Source: Camarhynchus parvulus (Eukaryota; Chordata; Aves; Passeriformes; Thraupidae). Taken from it: a stretch of DNA of 64,000 bases. The notes beneath the pieces were generated by a model. That model worked only from the letters and a program-made list of their open reading frames with translations, was not told the origin of the DNA and searched no databases. The position numbers were made by a program, and so were the translations under genes. The stretch is from assembly GCF_901933205.1 (NCBI RefSeq), contig NC_044601.1, positions 31,720,352 to 31,784,351 of the forward strand, read 5' to 3'. The first letter of the stretch is position 1. Each line of letters opens with the position of its first letter. Of the stretch, positions 51,188 to 61,938 are shown in pieces.

Positions 51188-54100
51188 AGGCAGGGCTTGT
51201 TATTTGGCCAGTTTCCACATAATTGCTTCCAAGCAAACTATATCCTTATTTGTTTTTGCTGTGCCTTCATCTCTTGTTCTCTAGAAGTCACATTAAAAGA
51301 GAATATAGATTATATGGTCCTCCTAGCTTGTGAAACTACGTATGTTCCTTAAGGCACTCTAACCTTCATGATCTCAAGTCACAAAGGAATCAAAGTGGAT
51401 GTACCTTTTTATAAATATCAAGTGGAAAATAGCCAATAACAATGATGCTTTTATATAGACGATGAAAAACAAGCAATAGCTATCAGAGGGTAAATGCAGT
51501 ATAAACAACTATATTTATATTCCTTCTCAGAACTAAGCTAAATCTGAATGCTCAATTTTCCTCTGAGCAACCAATGGTTTAAAGCTAAATTTAGGATTTT
51601 GTTTTCAGTGGGAAGTGTTCTACCTGTGTAATTTTTGGCCTTCACAGCCCCCAGCCTGAATTAGTAAGAGTCTTTCTAAACTAGAACACCTGGTTACAAA
51701 GCAGGTAGCTATTTAACCAGGCAAGAGACACCACTCTTTGAATTCGGCACCTTGCAGTTTTTATTTTAAAGCCTCCATCTCTCTGCCCACATCCAGGTTT
51801 CTTCACTGCTTTGCAAAAATTATTTATTTGGCTCCTTTTTGCATTTGAAATAGTTTTCCAGAAGAGATGTCTTTATTTCCAAAGATCAAACGAAGACTTT
51901 CTTCTAATATGTGCAGACTGATGAATGAGGGGATAAGTAAAGTACAAAGAAATCCTGCTACATTTAGAATGAAACAGGAGGTGCTGCTTTGGCACCAATG
52001 TGCAAATACCAAACACAGGTTTCCTGAAGCAAAAAACAACCCATCAACATTCTCTGATCTGTATTCTGCAAGCATTTACCTTTTCCGGGTAACTGTTATG
52101 TGTTAAAATATATTCTTTTCTTTCTTTTGGCAGCAAAAGCCAGATAGGCTTTGTTTAAAATATGCTGTTTTCCCTTTAAGCCCATCTTCTTAGTGTATTT
52201 ATGAAAAATTTGTATAAAAGCTTTGTGCAAAAAATTATGCCAGCTTAATTTTTTCTGAAAAACTGTCACACTGACATTGATCTTGTTAAATCAGCCATCC
52301 CTAAAGATAAGCTTCTAGACCCTGCTCCTCTCCTTTCCTTCACATTAAAATTAAGGTAAGAAATGGGACGGGAAATGTGCCTATGATTTTACTTGTTTAT
52401 GAAATTACTGAATTTATAATATCCTGGGTTGATATTGTCTTACCTAGCATAAATATTAAAATAACTGGTTCTGCTATCTAGGACACCAGCTTGGAAGTGA
52501 GAGATCATAGAATCATGAAGGTAACTTTAAACTCAACTTGTGTAGCTCTCAACAGTACACTAGTTTGTGTCTATGTGCTTTTTACACCAAAAATTAACAT
52601 GAAAATATGCTTTTGTATCTTTTGGTCATATAAGGCTATGATAGTAGGATCTTTAAAAGTAGGGTTATGTACAACATAAGTGGATTAGCAATAAACAATT
52701 ACTTTGATGTTCTATCAGAAATATTTCTAGGCATAGGAAATTTCACTTATTTCTTATTATCAGAACAACTGCTAGTCTTTTTTGGCAGGATAACCATTCC
52801 TTCTGGCTTTTTCAGTGATATAGTATCACTCTCAGGTGTCATGCAGCAGTATTTAGTTTGAATATAGAGAAACCTATTTCCCTGATAATGGACATGAGTT
52901 AGGTTTACATGGGTATTTAGGCATGGAGGTAAAATCCTTGGTCAAGGTTTTACACGGGAAGAAATATCAGGAGCAATCATGGCTCAGATTTACACCAGCT
53001 GGTTATTTATAAGTAATCCCAAAGTTTTCTGACAAAGTTTTCTGGCATTTTATTGGATAACTGAAATTTTTAGATAGTAATGATAGATAACACATTTAAT
53101 ATTCAGGGAGCTCTGGAAACAGAAACTGATGTCTTTTCCACTATGGAGATTTTTGAACTCTCTGTTGACTGACACTTCCTGGTTTTGGCCAGGGACACAA
53201 CCACCATTGTGTGGCTTGTCAATTTGTTTATTTCTACAGCCTGACCTTGCTTAAATACATCAATTTTTGGACTTTGATTATTACCCGTCTCAGCTAATGG
53301 GAAAGAGAGTGAAGCAGAGATTAAGAATTATTAAGCAAAACTTAGAACATCTCATATGATGCCAGTATTTTTTTTCCACCTCTGTTCAAGCAAAAGACTT
53401 CTAGAGAGTAGCTTGGAAACCCTTTAGCCATGTGTTCTTGGCTTTTTGCCTGTTTAACAAGAGGTCTTGCACAACTTGTGTTTTATGTGCTGTCACCTTC
53501 ATTTCTCTATATTTTAGCTGGTCTCCTGGTGCCACTGTTTGCCATTGGCCTGCCTTCAAAGCGAGTGCCTGTGGACAGTACTCATATGGTATGTAACATA
53601 CCGTATGCTTTGACAACTCATGTGGTCTTAATGGGTTTCCCAGTTACAGAGCCTAAAAGAGCAAGGCAGCCTGTTCTGCAGGCTACCACACAGCAGTTCT
53701 TATGAATAAATCCTTTAGATAGGAGAAAATAAATCATTTCTACAATGTTTGCTTTTTATCTGGTAGCTATAATGAAGTCTTTCTCTTCTGTGGCAAGGGA
53801 AAGTGCAAATAGGATATTCACACTGTCATCTAAATGAATAATGACTGGGGGACTAGTTACCTTCATTTCTAAGGTTTTATAACATCTTCAGTGCTTGCAG
53901 ATAGGTAAGAAGCTGAAGGCTGATATCTAGAAATCAGTGATTGCCTTTGTTTAGCTATCATTGAATGCTTTCTTTAAATCTATGCGGAAAGAAAGATGTG
54001 TTTCAGAAAGCAAGGCTATTTGTATGCCTCACCTTACGAAACAGTGAGAAAATCACCTTGCTGCATGGACTGCTTCCTTTGATTTACTTACAGCTTTTGA

Positions 54101-55454
54101 AGCGGAATCCCATGATCTTCTCTGTATTCCCCCTTGTTTTACTTGATTTCATTTCCTTAATCAGTTTTCAATCACCTCTAAATTTGCTTCTCCTGATCCT
54201 GGATCCATTCTCCTCCCTGTTGTCTTCTTTTTCTCAGTATGAGTTAGCAGCATAATAAAGATATTGTTACATAATAAAAATGATAATGCATCTATACTGA
54301 TAAACTGCAGTTTAACTGTCTGAAACTCTTGAAATTACTCAGTTTTTTTAACAACTCTTGGAGCCTTATTTCATGTCATACCACATTTGCCTGCAGTGCC
54401 TTTTATATTATCATTCCCAGTTCTATATTCTTCATTCATTTTTCAAGTTTATAGGCTTCTGTGTTATACTAATTCCTTGATTGAAAAAGTAGGGGGTTTG
54501 ATCTTTCTTTTCAGAAGAGAAAATGCTGTAAATAGATTACAATGGTAGTATCACTTAGCATCTAAATTGTTTATGGAAGCAATGGACAGTATTTTTAACC
54601 CACTTGAAATGATTGGTCCATTTTTCTGAATAAAACTTGAATAAATTCTGAAACAGACTAGTGAGGTTGAGATATTGATTAACAGACATAACACATTAGT
54701 AGGGTTGGGATAACTGGCTTATCTAATATTTTAAACTTGCTAATTTAAACATAGCAGACCTAACATTCACTAATAAACTAGTGTAGTTGCCAATAATTCT
54801 GCTTTTGTTATAAATGCTCAGTTTTGTTGTCAGTCCCAGATGTTTGCAGTTCCTACCAAAAATTTTTACTTACAAGATTTGTATTTCTGCCTGTTGTCCC
54901 CACCTCCTTTAAAATGTAGGGGGATGTGTGGGCAGAGAGATCATGAAATCACCTTGTCAAATTTTCTGATTGTATTTCTGATATGAATTAGAATAAGTTT
55001 TATGTGTTTTTGTGATTTCTTTTTTTAATACTAATGCTACAAATGAGATAATTTTCCTACAGGAAGCATTTCCACCATTTTTAGTGATGAAAAATTTCTT
55101 TGTTCTTCTAACCTATTCCTACAGTTCAGAAGAGGAGTTAAGTTTCATTATCTTTATTTTGGGGAAAGACTTGCCTCCACTCTGAAAATTTGTGTCCATT
55201 AAGCCCTTTTTAGGGGTATTTTCCATAATTTTACTTTTTTTTTCAGTAGTTAACATTTCCATGTGCTCATATACATTTATAAATTATGCTACAGTTCTAA
55301 ACTATTTTTATTTTGTCGATGCATTCTAAAAGAGGATTACTGTATTATTTTAAAATGTAATTGCCAAGAAGAACCATACAATGTTAATCAACAATGTGAA
55401 TTATTCTCCATAAATAGCCTCTGTTACAGCATCTTTTCTATACTCTTAAAGGCA

Positions 55455-55510
55455 AAGGTTTGATGATCTCAGAGGTCTTCTTCAACCTAAATGATACTGT
55501 GATTCTTAGA
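55455..55510 (+). mobile_element. CR1 LINE terminal fragment
   Basis: A very short plus-strand CR1 end: TTGATGATCTCAGAGGTCTT, TTCAACCTAAATGAT, then ACTGTGATTCTTA as the terminal unit. Confidence 0.75.
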
Positions 55511-58500
55511 AACTAAAAATTTTTTCTCTCCAAGAGATGACTTGCAGGTTTCAAATTTGAAGCCTTGCCCCTTTAGAATGTTCCAAAAAATGGGAACTGT
55601 TTGTTGATCATTCTGAAGTAGCCTGTTTGCCATAATTGATCAGGTGACATATTTGCTTGTTAGATGATTCAGTTAAGGAATCTGAAGAAGCTCCACTTTG
55701 AGGGAAAACTTTAGCTTGGAAAGCTGTGTGGAATTCAGGTTCACACAGAGTGCCTTGGTGTCTTTAAAGTGGTTTCAGCTTGAGTAGAGTATTTTACTAC
55801 CTGCCATTGTACAGCTTTCTGTCAAAATGTAAACAATTGCCAAGCATATTTTTTTTTTTTGAAAAAGAAATCACTAAATTAAAAGGATATAATAAAAGAG
55901 TTGTGAAAGCCTATTCTAATTAAGTGGTGACTTGGTGAAGCATTCTAAGTAAATTGGGTAAATATTGTGTTGACAGCATATTTTTAGCTAATACTATCCC
56001 CAAATTGATCAATATGACTTTGAGAAGTCACTCACAAGGTAACAACTTGGGAGTAAATTTTGCTTCAATTGAATTTACTAAATTCATCTGAATCATAAGA
56101 AGTAGTGGTGTGGCATAGTGACATTGAGTTGCTATGGGCTTAACTTTGCCCTTTCAAAGTCGATGCACCTTAAAGTGGAGGTATTAAGCTCACAACAGTT
56201 TGACACATATCTTACTCAGCAGGTCATCTGATTGTACTACTGAGTTCAGATGTAAGATTTGCTCTGCTGTAAGAGCTGCAAAAGAAGTTTTTTGAAGTGA
56301 TCTTAAATACATACCTTTTAAATAAACCTTCATGTTGAGCTTGTAAATAATGGTATAGAATTACAGACTAAATGTTCAGAGTTTGTGAGCTAGTGGACAG
56401 TGGAACTTCACTGTTCAGTTGAAGAGATAGGGAATACAGTGTTTTCTAGAAGGGAAAAAACTTCTTTTCATTCATGCTTAGGTAGAGAAAATTTGCGGCA
56501 TTGGTTCATATGTATCTTTTGCATCAGAAGATATTTTGTTCAATTTTGTTTGAAACAAGTTTATTTAGACTGAGATAACATGTGCAAAGCACCCCAGAAA
56601 CAGGAAGATGTGAGTTTCTGTTTCTAATTTCAGTGGACATATGATATGCGGCCTTAATGTAGTAAGCACCATTCAAATCAGAATTGGTTTCTTCCATCCA
56701 TCCAGAATATTTTCTTAAGTTGTAAAAATCTGAAACAAATATGCTTAAGGATTTTAAAAAAATCAATGGCATCATAGTTCAATAGTTACATATAAAGCAT
56801 ATGCAAAAAATAATTAATAACTATATCCTTGTGAAGAGGATTAAAGATTTTTGGTTTTTGGTAACAATTACTGCAGGAAATCTTGTATATAATGAAAAGC
56901 TCAGGTAATCTTAAAACCCTTTTTTATGCATAAATTTGTATGAGCTTTTACAGTTAAATGATTAAGTAAGGAGAAAAAACAAACCAAGGCAAGTCTCTGA
57001 CTGATGGTGGTGCTTATATTGCTAGAAGCTGATATTTTGAATTCTATAGAATGATCTGTCCACACTTACCTTAATCCTCAGAAATAAGTCACTCTTAACA
57101 GATAGTAAAGGAAATGAGGGTCTGGGGGAAACAGAGATTCAGCCCTTGCTTTTGTAAGGTAAGACAGCAACTGCAACACAGATTTAGAGGAAACCATGGG
57201 GCGAAGGATGTGAAAATTGAAGAATCATACCGATGTCTTCAAAAGATGGCTTGAGATGTCTATATTTTGTTATCAGTGATCATGAATGATCTTGGCATAC
57301 TGAAGAAATGAAAAGTCAGCCTGTGGTGGGGACTGGTAGAATCCTTGACCTGACAGTCCTTAAGGGAGTGATGGCACAGTTCTGTAAATTTAACATCAGG
57401 GAGAACTAAACAAAAGGAAATGGCCAAATTTATATTGATTTCAACAAAATTGGGTTGATTAATCCCAGTCAGGAAGGACTGACAAGGACATATTCTTTAC
57501 TTCATTTTCTGTGGATTTTTTTCTCATGTCAGTGAGATGGTCTGAATAATAGTTGTATTTTACAAATTAACACATGCTGTACATTTGTGATTCTGCACAA
57601 ATCTCGTGAAATGCCAAAAGGCTTCGACCTTTTCAGATGGGTGATGCAGTTTTAAGAATTTACTGGAGCATACAATTTTTCTTCGCATTTTCTTTTGTAC
57701 CAAGTTTGAAGATACTATTTCTTCCAATTTTACAAATGCATAGTTAATAGCACCTCCTGTACCACATCTTTGGTAAAGTAAAAACTATTTTGCAGAGTTG
57801 GAATGGCTTTGTGACTAAGAAAATAGTGTTTGGTAGAGTACACACGGATACAATATTATTCTCTCTTCAAACTAACTGTGGTATGAAATCATTGTTTTTT
57901 TCCCTTAATTCTAATTCTCTTTGAGACAAGCTTCCCTGCACTAGTCTCACAGTGACTACAGTTAGCATGTGGTGGGCTACAATATCATCTACCAGCATTA
58001 ACCTATGACCAGACTCTCTGTTAAAACTAATGAACACCAGTAGGGGCTCTATTTTATAGTGCACTTTCCCCAAATGTAAACCTAGAGAACTTCCCCCTAT
58101 ATTTTTACTTTAACTGTTGAAACGATAAAAACAAAACATAAAAATGAACTAAAGAAATTTGTTGCAGCTCCATGTTGATTTTAGCTTGCCCTGTATTCAT
58201 ATGTGGAGAATTATTGGAAATGTACTTTTTTCTTTGGATGGTGATGAAGTCAAACACATGAAAGTCTTTTTCAACTGGCATTTTTAAAAATGTCTTTATT
58301 CTTTGCAGTTTGTGTTGAAAAGGCCAAATTCTTCTTGCCTTATTGTCAAAAGCAGTGTTTTGTGTCTTTTTAGTAAGATTATACATGTGAACAAGAGAAG
58401 CAGAATCTTGTCCAAAGGGACCAAAAATTTCAGCAGATTGGAAGCAGTCACAGCAATTCACAGTTTTAAAGTAAGCAGATTCACATGCCGTATCTTTTTT

Positions 58501-59599
58501 ACCTTATTCCTCCTTGTTATCCATTAATGTATTTTGTGATGTAACTGTATGCAGAGCAAAGGTCTTCTCTGTGCATTTTTGCATCTTGCCTATACAATCT
58601 GATTTGTTGTAACAAAAATAAAACCAGAATTTGTTTCCAATATTTTCACAGGAGCTTATAAACCAGATTTTGCAGCATTTCCTGATCAGTTGTAAGGATA
58701 GTTGTGGCTATGAAAAGGCTGCAGGATTTGGCCTATCAGCTAATTCCACTGTAAATTAGTACATATGTTTTATTTATTTGGAAAACAAAGCTTCCATTGA
58801 AATGCATTTTAAGGTCACCTAATTATCAGGCAAATACCAGCTTGCAGCCCTGAAAAACTCCCCTCTTCCTAATCAATTCATCTTGTTTTCACTGAGTCCC
58901 TCTGATTCTGCTCAGTGTTAGTTGGATCAAATGCAAAAAAAAAAAAAAAAAAAAGACAAAAAGACAAAAAGACCAGCGTATGATAACCTTTTTCCTCTCT
59001 AAAATGAAACAACTAATAAAAAAATACTATTTGGAGTCAGCTTAGCATACCTATCCATGCAGCATACATTTCAAGCAGCTATCAAGCAGAGCAGAGACCA
59101 AAAGCCAGCTGCATTTGGCTTCTGTGGAGTCTAAACGTGTTTTTTATTTGGAGCTGTAACACGTGATTTTTGTTTGTTTGTATGTTTTGCTTTTCATTTT
59201 ACACAACTAACTTCTAGAAAGAATTTTTGCAACTTCTTAACTTCCCCTTAACGGCACAGATGGCTTTCCTCACCAGAACACTGGATTGCTCTGCCTACCC
59301 CTAAGGCACAGCAATCACCTTTGACACCAACAACAGTAGGTAAAGCAGCAGAAGTTATGACAAAATGCGACTATTAGAGGGACGGGTTTACCTGTTGCTT
59401 TTGCAGTTCATGCTGATGCTAGATGTGCAGCTAAAGCTTTTTGCTCAGCTCCTCATTTACTCGTTCCTCTGCTGACAAGGGCCGGGGGGTGGAAAGTGAT
59501 GGGTTTCCATGGAGAGCTGCGTGGTGTGGGCAAAAGGAGTTTAGAATCAAACTATACTAAACTAGGTAAAACCAGTCAGTGTCTGCTGCTCCCTGAATT
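55511..59599. other. Distal upstream region of ADAMTS19, no gene seen
   Basis: AT-rich DNA up to the CpG island. It could contain ADAMTS19 enhancers, but nothing in the sequence alone identifies one. Confidence 0.65.
58935..58973. repeat. Poly-A(20) followed by (GACAAAAA)n
   Basis: Twenty consecutive A's, then two full GACAAAAA units and a partial third. No retroposed body is evident upstream of it. Confidence 0.95.
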
Positions 59600-59989
59600 T
59601 AGGCAAAGCCTCCGCTGAGCGCCTTGCTGGCAACGGGCATGAGGGGAACCCTTCCCGCAGCCGGGGCGCACCGGTGCGCGCCCCTCACGGACGGGAGGGG
59701 CGGGAGGGTGCGAAGCGCCGTCTCCGGCACCGCGGCCGGGGCTCGCCTGCCCGCGGACCCGCCCGGCCGCCTGCCCGCGGCGCGGCGGCGGGGCGCGAGG
59801 AAGGGGGCCGCGCCGGGTGCCCGCCCGGGCGGGGCGGGGCGGGGCCGGACGGGACGGGGCCCGGCGCGTCCCGCCCCGTGGGGGCGAGCGGCGGGCGGGG
59901 GCAGCGCGGTCGCTGCCGCCGGGGCGCAGCTGCCCGCCCGCCGCCGGGCGCTGTGTGCGCGCACGGGCCGCGCTCCTGCCTGCCCGCGC

Positions 59990-60068
59990 CCACGCACACG
60001 CAGACACGCACACACACGGACACGCACACACAGACAGACAGAGACACGCACGCACACACACACACGCG
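59990..60068 (+). repeat. CA-rich imperfect microsatellite in the 5' UTR/promoter
   Basis: An imperfect (CA)n tract with interspersed CG and GA steps, inside the CpG island about 200 bases before the ADAMTS19 start. The alternating purine-pyrimidine pattern with CG steps could adopt Z-DNA and is likely length-variable. Confidence 0.85.
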
Positions 60069-60266
60069 CGCCCGGCCGCCGTGCGCTGCGCATCCCGCGC
60101 CGCCGGTGCTGCCTGCCCGCCCCGCCGGGACGCGCTACTCGCGCTCTCCCGAGTTTCTCCGCGGGCGCCCAGGTGGCTGCTCCCCACGGCACTCCCCGCT
60201 CGGCCCGGCACGACTCTGCACGGCCCTGCGTGTCTTGCCAGCCGGCGTCCCGCGGGCGCGGAGCCG

Positions 60267-60351
60267 ATGGCTCTGGGAGGAAGGATGCGCCTGAGCCGCG
60301 TCTGCTGCGTGTTCTACCAGCTGTGCGTGCTGTCAAGCGGGCTCGGCGCAG
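60267..60351 (+). CDS. ADAMTS19: ADAMTS19 coding exon 1 (signal peptide), partial gene
   Basis: This exon encodes the first 28 codons plus one base of a secreted zinc metalloprotease of the ADAMTS family. The peptide is a signal sequence: a short basic start (MALGGRMRLSR), then a hydrophobic Cys/Leu/Val-rich core, then small residues before the mature prodomain. It resembles the human ADAMTS19 N-terminus, which starts at the methionine equivalent to 60285 here. The first ATG (60267) has G at -3 and G at +4; the second (60285) has A at -3 but C at +4. I chose 60267 because it is first and in the stronger context, but 60285 is equally plausible by homology. The frame stays open upstream to 59817, so no stop codon decides the start. 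The exon ends in a consensus donor (CAG|GTAAGT) in phase 1, matching the acceptor of exon 2. Confidence 0.88.
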
Positions 60352-61327
60352 GTAAGTGCGCGCCTTTCGCGGGACGGGCCGAGCCCGGGCGGCCTCCGCG
60401 CCCCCGGCTGCCGGTGGCGGTACCTGGCCATTGTTAACCGCGCCCGCCCCCCGTAAGCGATGGGTGATCAAATAATGTGCGCCTTGGCTGTGAGAGTGCG
60501 CTACGCAGTGCTGCTCTGTACGGGACCTGATTTCCACAAGCAGCCCTGTCATCTCTCCTGGCTGTGCTGTTCCTAGAGTGTGCGATGAATGTGTAAATAA
60601 AACAGTTTCCTGTCTCAGGCTAGTGGAGGTTGTGTGTACTCAGATCTTTGTAAGCATAATGCTGGCATGCTGGACTTTGGTTGTATTGTGATGTAGAGTG
60701 TTTGGAATATGTAGGCATCAGTACTAAGTGATTCTAATTCAGTTTCATTATAAGAATGATCATCATACAGCATGTGCATGCAGCTACTTCTTGTATGTGC
60801 AGTCATGATGCGTGTGTGTGTATATTTGGCCAAATTTTGGGAGGCATAATGGGTCTTGCACAGTATGCTGAGAAGAAGGTTGAAATTTTCAAATTTCTTC
60901 AGGCTTTTCCCCCCGCATTTTTTTTTTTATTTTAGCTATATGAAACAGTTGTTGCTTTGTCTAAATGATGAAGGGTTTATGCAACTTTCCCTGCATGGAG
61001 GTGGTGATCAAAAGGTAGGACATCCCCAGGAACTGGTACAAACACACCTTCTGCCCAGCTTGGAGCCCAGCTTTCTCTATGTTCTGCAGAACCTTGGTGT
61101 GTTCCAGACGCATCAACAAAACAGACCCATCTAGCAGCTGGCCTCCCTGCTATGCATAAGGACAAGATGAAAGGAGCAAATGAACCCCACTGTATTTTGT
61201 CTGGCATACTTGTTGGTCTAGGGTTCAGAAGGACCATCTTGTGGTGGGCAAAGGGGAAGGTTTTTAGCAGGCACTGGATGCTGTTCAGTGCTCCACTCAT
61301 TTAAAGCATCTGCCGCATTTCTCACAG
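60352..61327 (+). other. ADAMTS19: ADAMTS19 intron 1
   Basis: A 976-bp intron with GT at 60352 and AG at 61326-61327, preceded by a T/C-rich stretch. Its first 100 bases are still part of the CpG island; after about 60480 it is ordinary AT-rich DNA with a poly-T run near 60918-60930. I see no repeat family, RNA gene or further exon in it. Confidence 0.85.
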
Positions 61328-61938
61328 GTCTCCATGCTTCAGAAGAGACTGAGGAGTGGGAGATTGTCTTCCCTGCACTGTGGAGCCCGGGCCAGCAGGA
61401 GCCAACGGGTGGCAGTGGTGGTGGTGGGGGTTGCAACGTTGACCCCAGTAGTGGGAACCGAAGCAGCACTTTCAGTGGCCCAGTCACACCTAGCCCAGCG
61501 GCTGGCAGCTCCCGAGAGGTGCGTTCAGTCTCCTTCTCGGTGGATGCGCAGGCGCAGGCTGTAGGGGAGGCAGCCGAGGAAGAGGACACTGAGGATGAGT
61601 ATGAGTCTCAGGAATTTTACCACTGGTCCCCCCTGCCCCAGGGGTCTGGTGCTGCCTCTCAGTTGCCAACACCACCATCCCCCCCACCACCACCTTCAGC
61701 AGAGGATGGAGATGAAGTGCTGCTGAGGATTCCAGCTTTTGCTCAGGAACTATACCTGCTGCTCAAGAGGGACAGCCGCTTCCTGGCTCCTGGCTTTGCT
61801 GTGGAAGAGCGGCTTGGGGATGAGGGCAAAAGTCCACCCAGTGCCACACAGTCACAACCTGAGAGAGCTTGTTACTACAGTGGTGCTGTCCTCCGCTACC
61901 CGGGCTCCTTTGCCTCCTTCAGTACCTGTGGTGGACTG
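61328..61938 (+). CDS. ADAMTS19: ADAMTS19 coding exon 2 (N-terminal propeptide), partial gene
   Basis: This exon carries residues 29-232, most of the ADAMTS19 prodomain, which in this family keeps the protease latent and assists folding in the secretory pathway. Visible in order: an acidic start with EEWEIVFPALW (37-47), a Gly-rich linker (56-63), a possible N-glycosylation site NRS (72-74), a basic-flanked REVRSV (91-96), an acidic run (109-121), a proline-rich stretch (142-151), the conserved block DGDEVLLRIPAF then LYLLLKRD (155-177), and a cysteine-bearing end CYYSGAVLRYPG...STCGGL (210-232). These blocks and their order match human ADAMTS19, while the linkers differ. The acceptor is TTTCTCACAG| and the donor CTG|GTAAGA leaves phase 0. 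The 612 coding bases (one from exon 1) have no stop. The catalytic HExxH domain is not in the window. In human, loss of this gene causes heart valve disease. Confidence 0.93.

Larger units (their letters stand above)
44540..55454. other. Intergenic, 10.9 kb, no confirmed gene
   Basis: AT-rich, with two tandem duplications, a hairpin, microsatellites, a small CpG cluster near 49.04-49.08 kb, and an exon-shaped segment at 53.5 kb discussed under findings. Confidence 0.6.
59600..60470 (+). promoter_or_regulatory. ADAMTS19: CpG-island promoter and 5' UTR region of ADAMTS19
   Basis: An abrupt change from AT-rich DNA to roughly 870 bases dominated by G and C with very many CpG dinucleotides. It surrounds the first coding exon, the usual layout of a vertebrate CpG-island promoter. 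Repeated GGGGCGGGG-type boxes (59827-59844 and nearby) could bind Sp/KLF factors. I see no TATA box near the coding start, so dispersed initiation is likely. The transcription start cannot be placed from sequence alone. Long open frames on both strands here result from the lack of stop codons in GC-rich DNA. Confidence 0.8.

Noticed and set aside
52495..52560. Possible CR1 tail at ATCATAGAATCATGAAGG
   Set aside because: Only about 15 bases resemble the CR1 terminus; following sequence does not.
53430..53705. 91-codon frame as a complete gene
   Set aside because: No family likeness and an overlapping minus-strand frame of similar length; only its exon-like splice signals are worth testing.
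58935..58973. Poly-A run as the tail of a processed pseudogene
   Set aside because: No retroposed body or matching target duplication was seen upstream; treated as low-complexity DNA.
59599..60552. Minus-strand 317-codon and 211-codon open frames and several plus-strand 200-codon frames in the CpG island
   Set aside because: They arise from stop-codon scarcity in GC-rich DNA, read through the CA repeat, overlap each other on both strands and show no domain. Only the ADAMTS19 signal-peptide frame fits homology and splicing.
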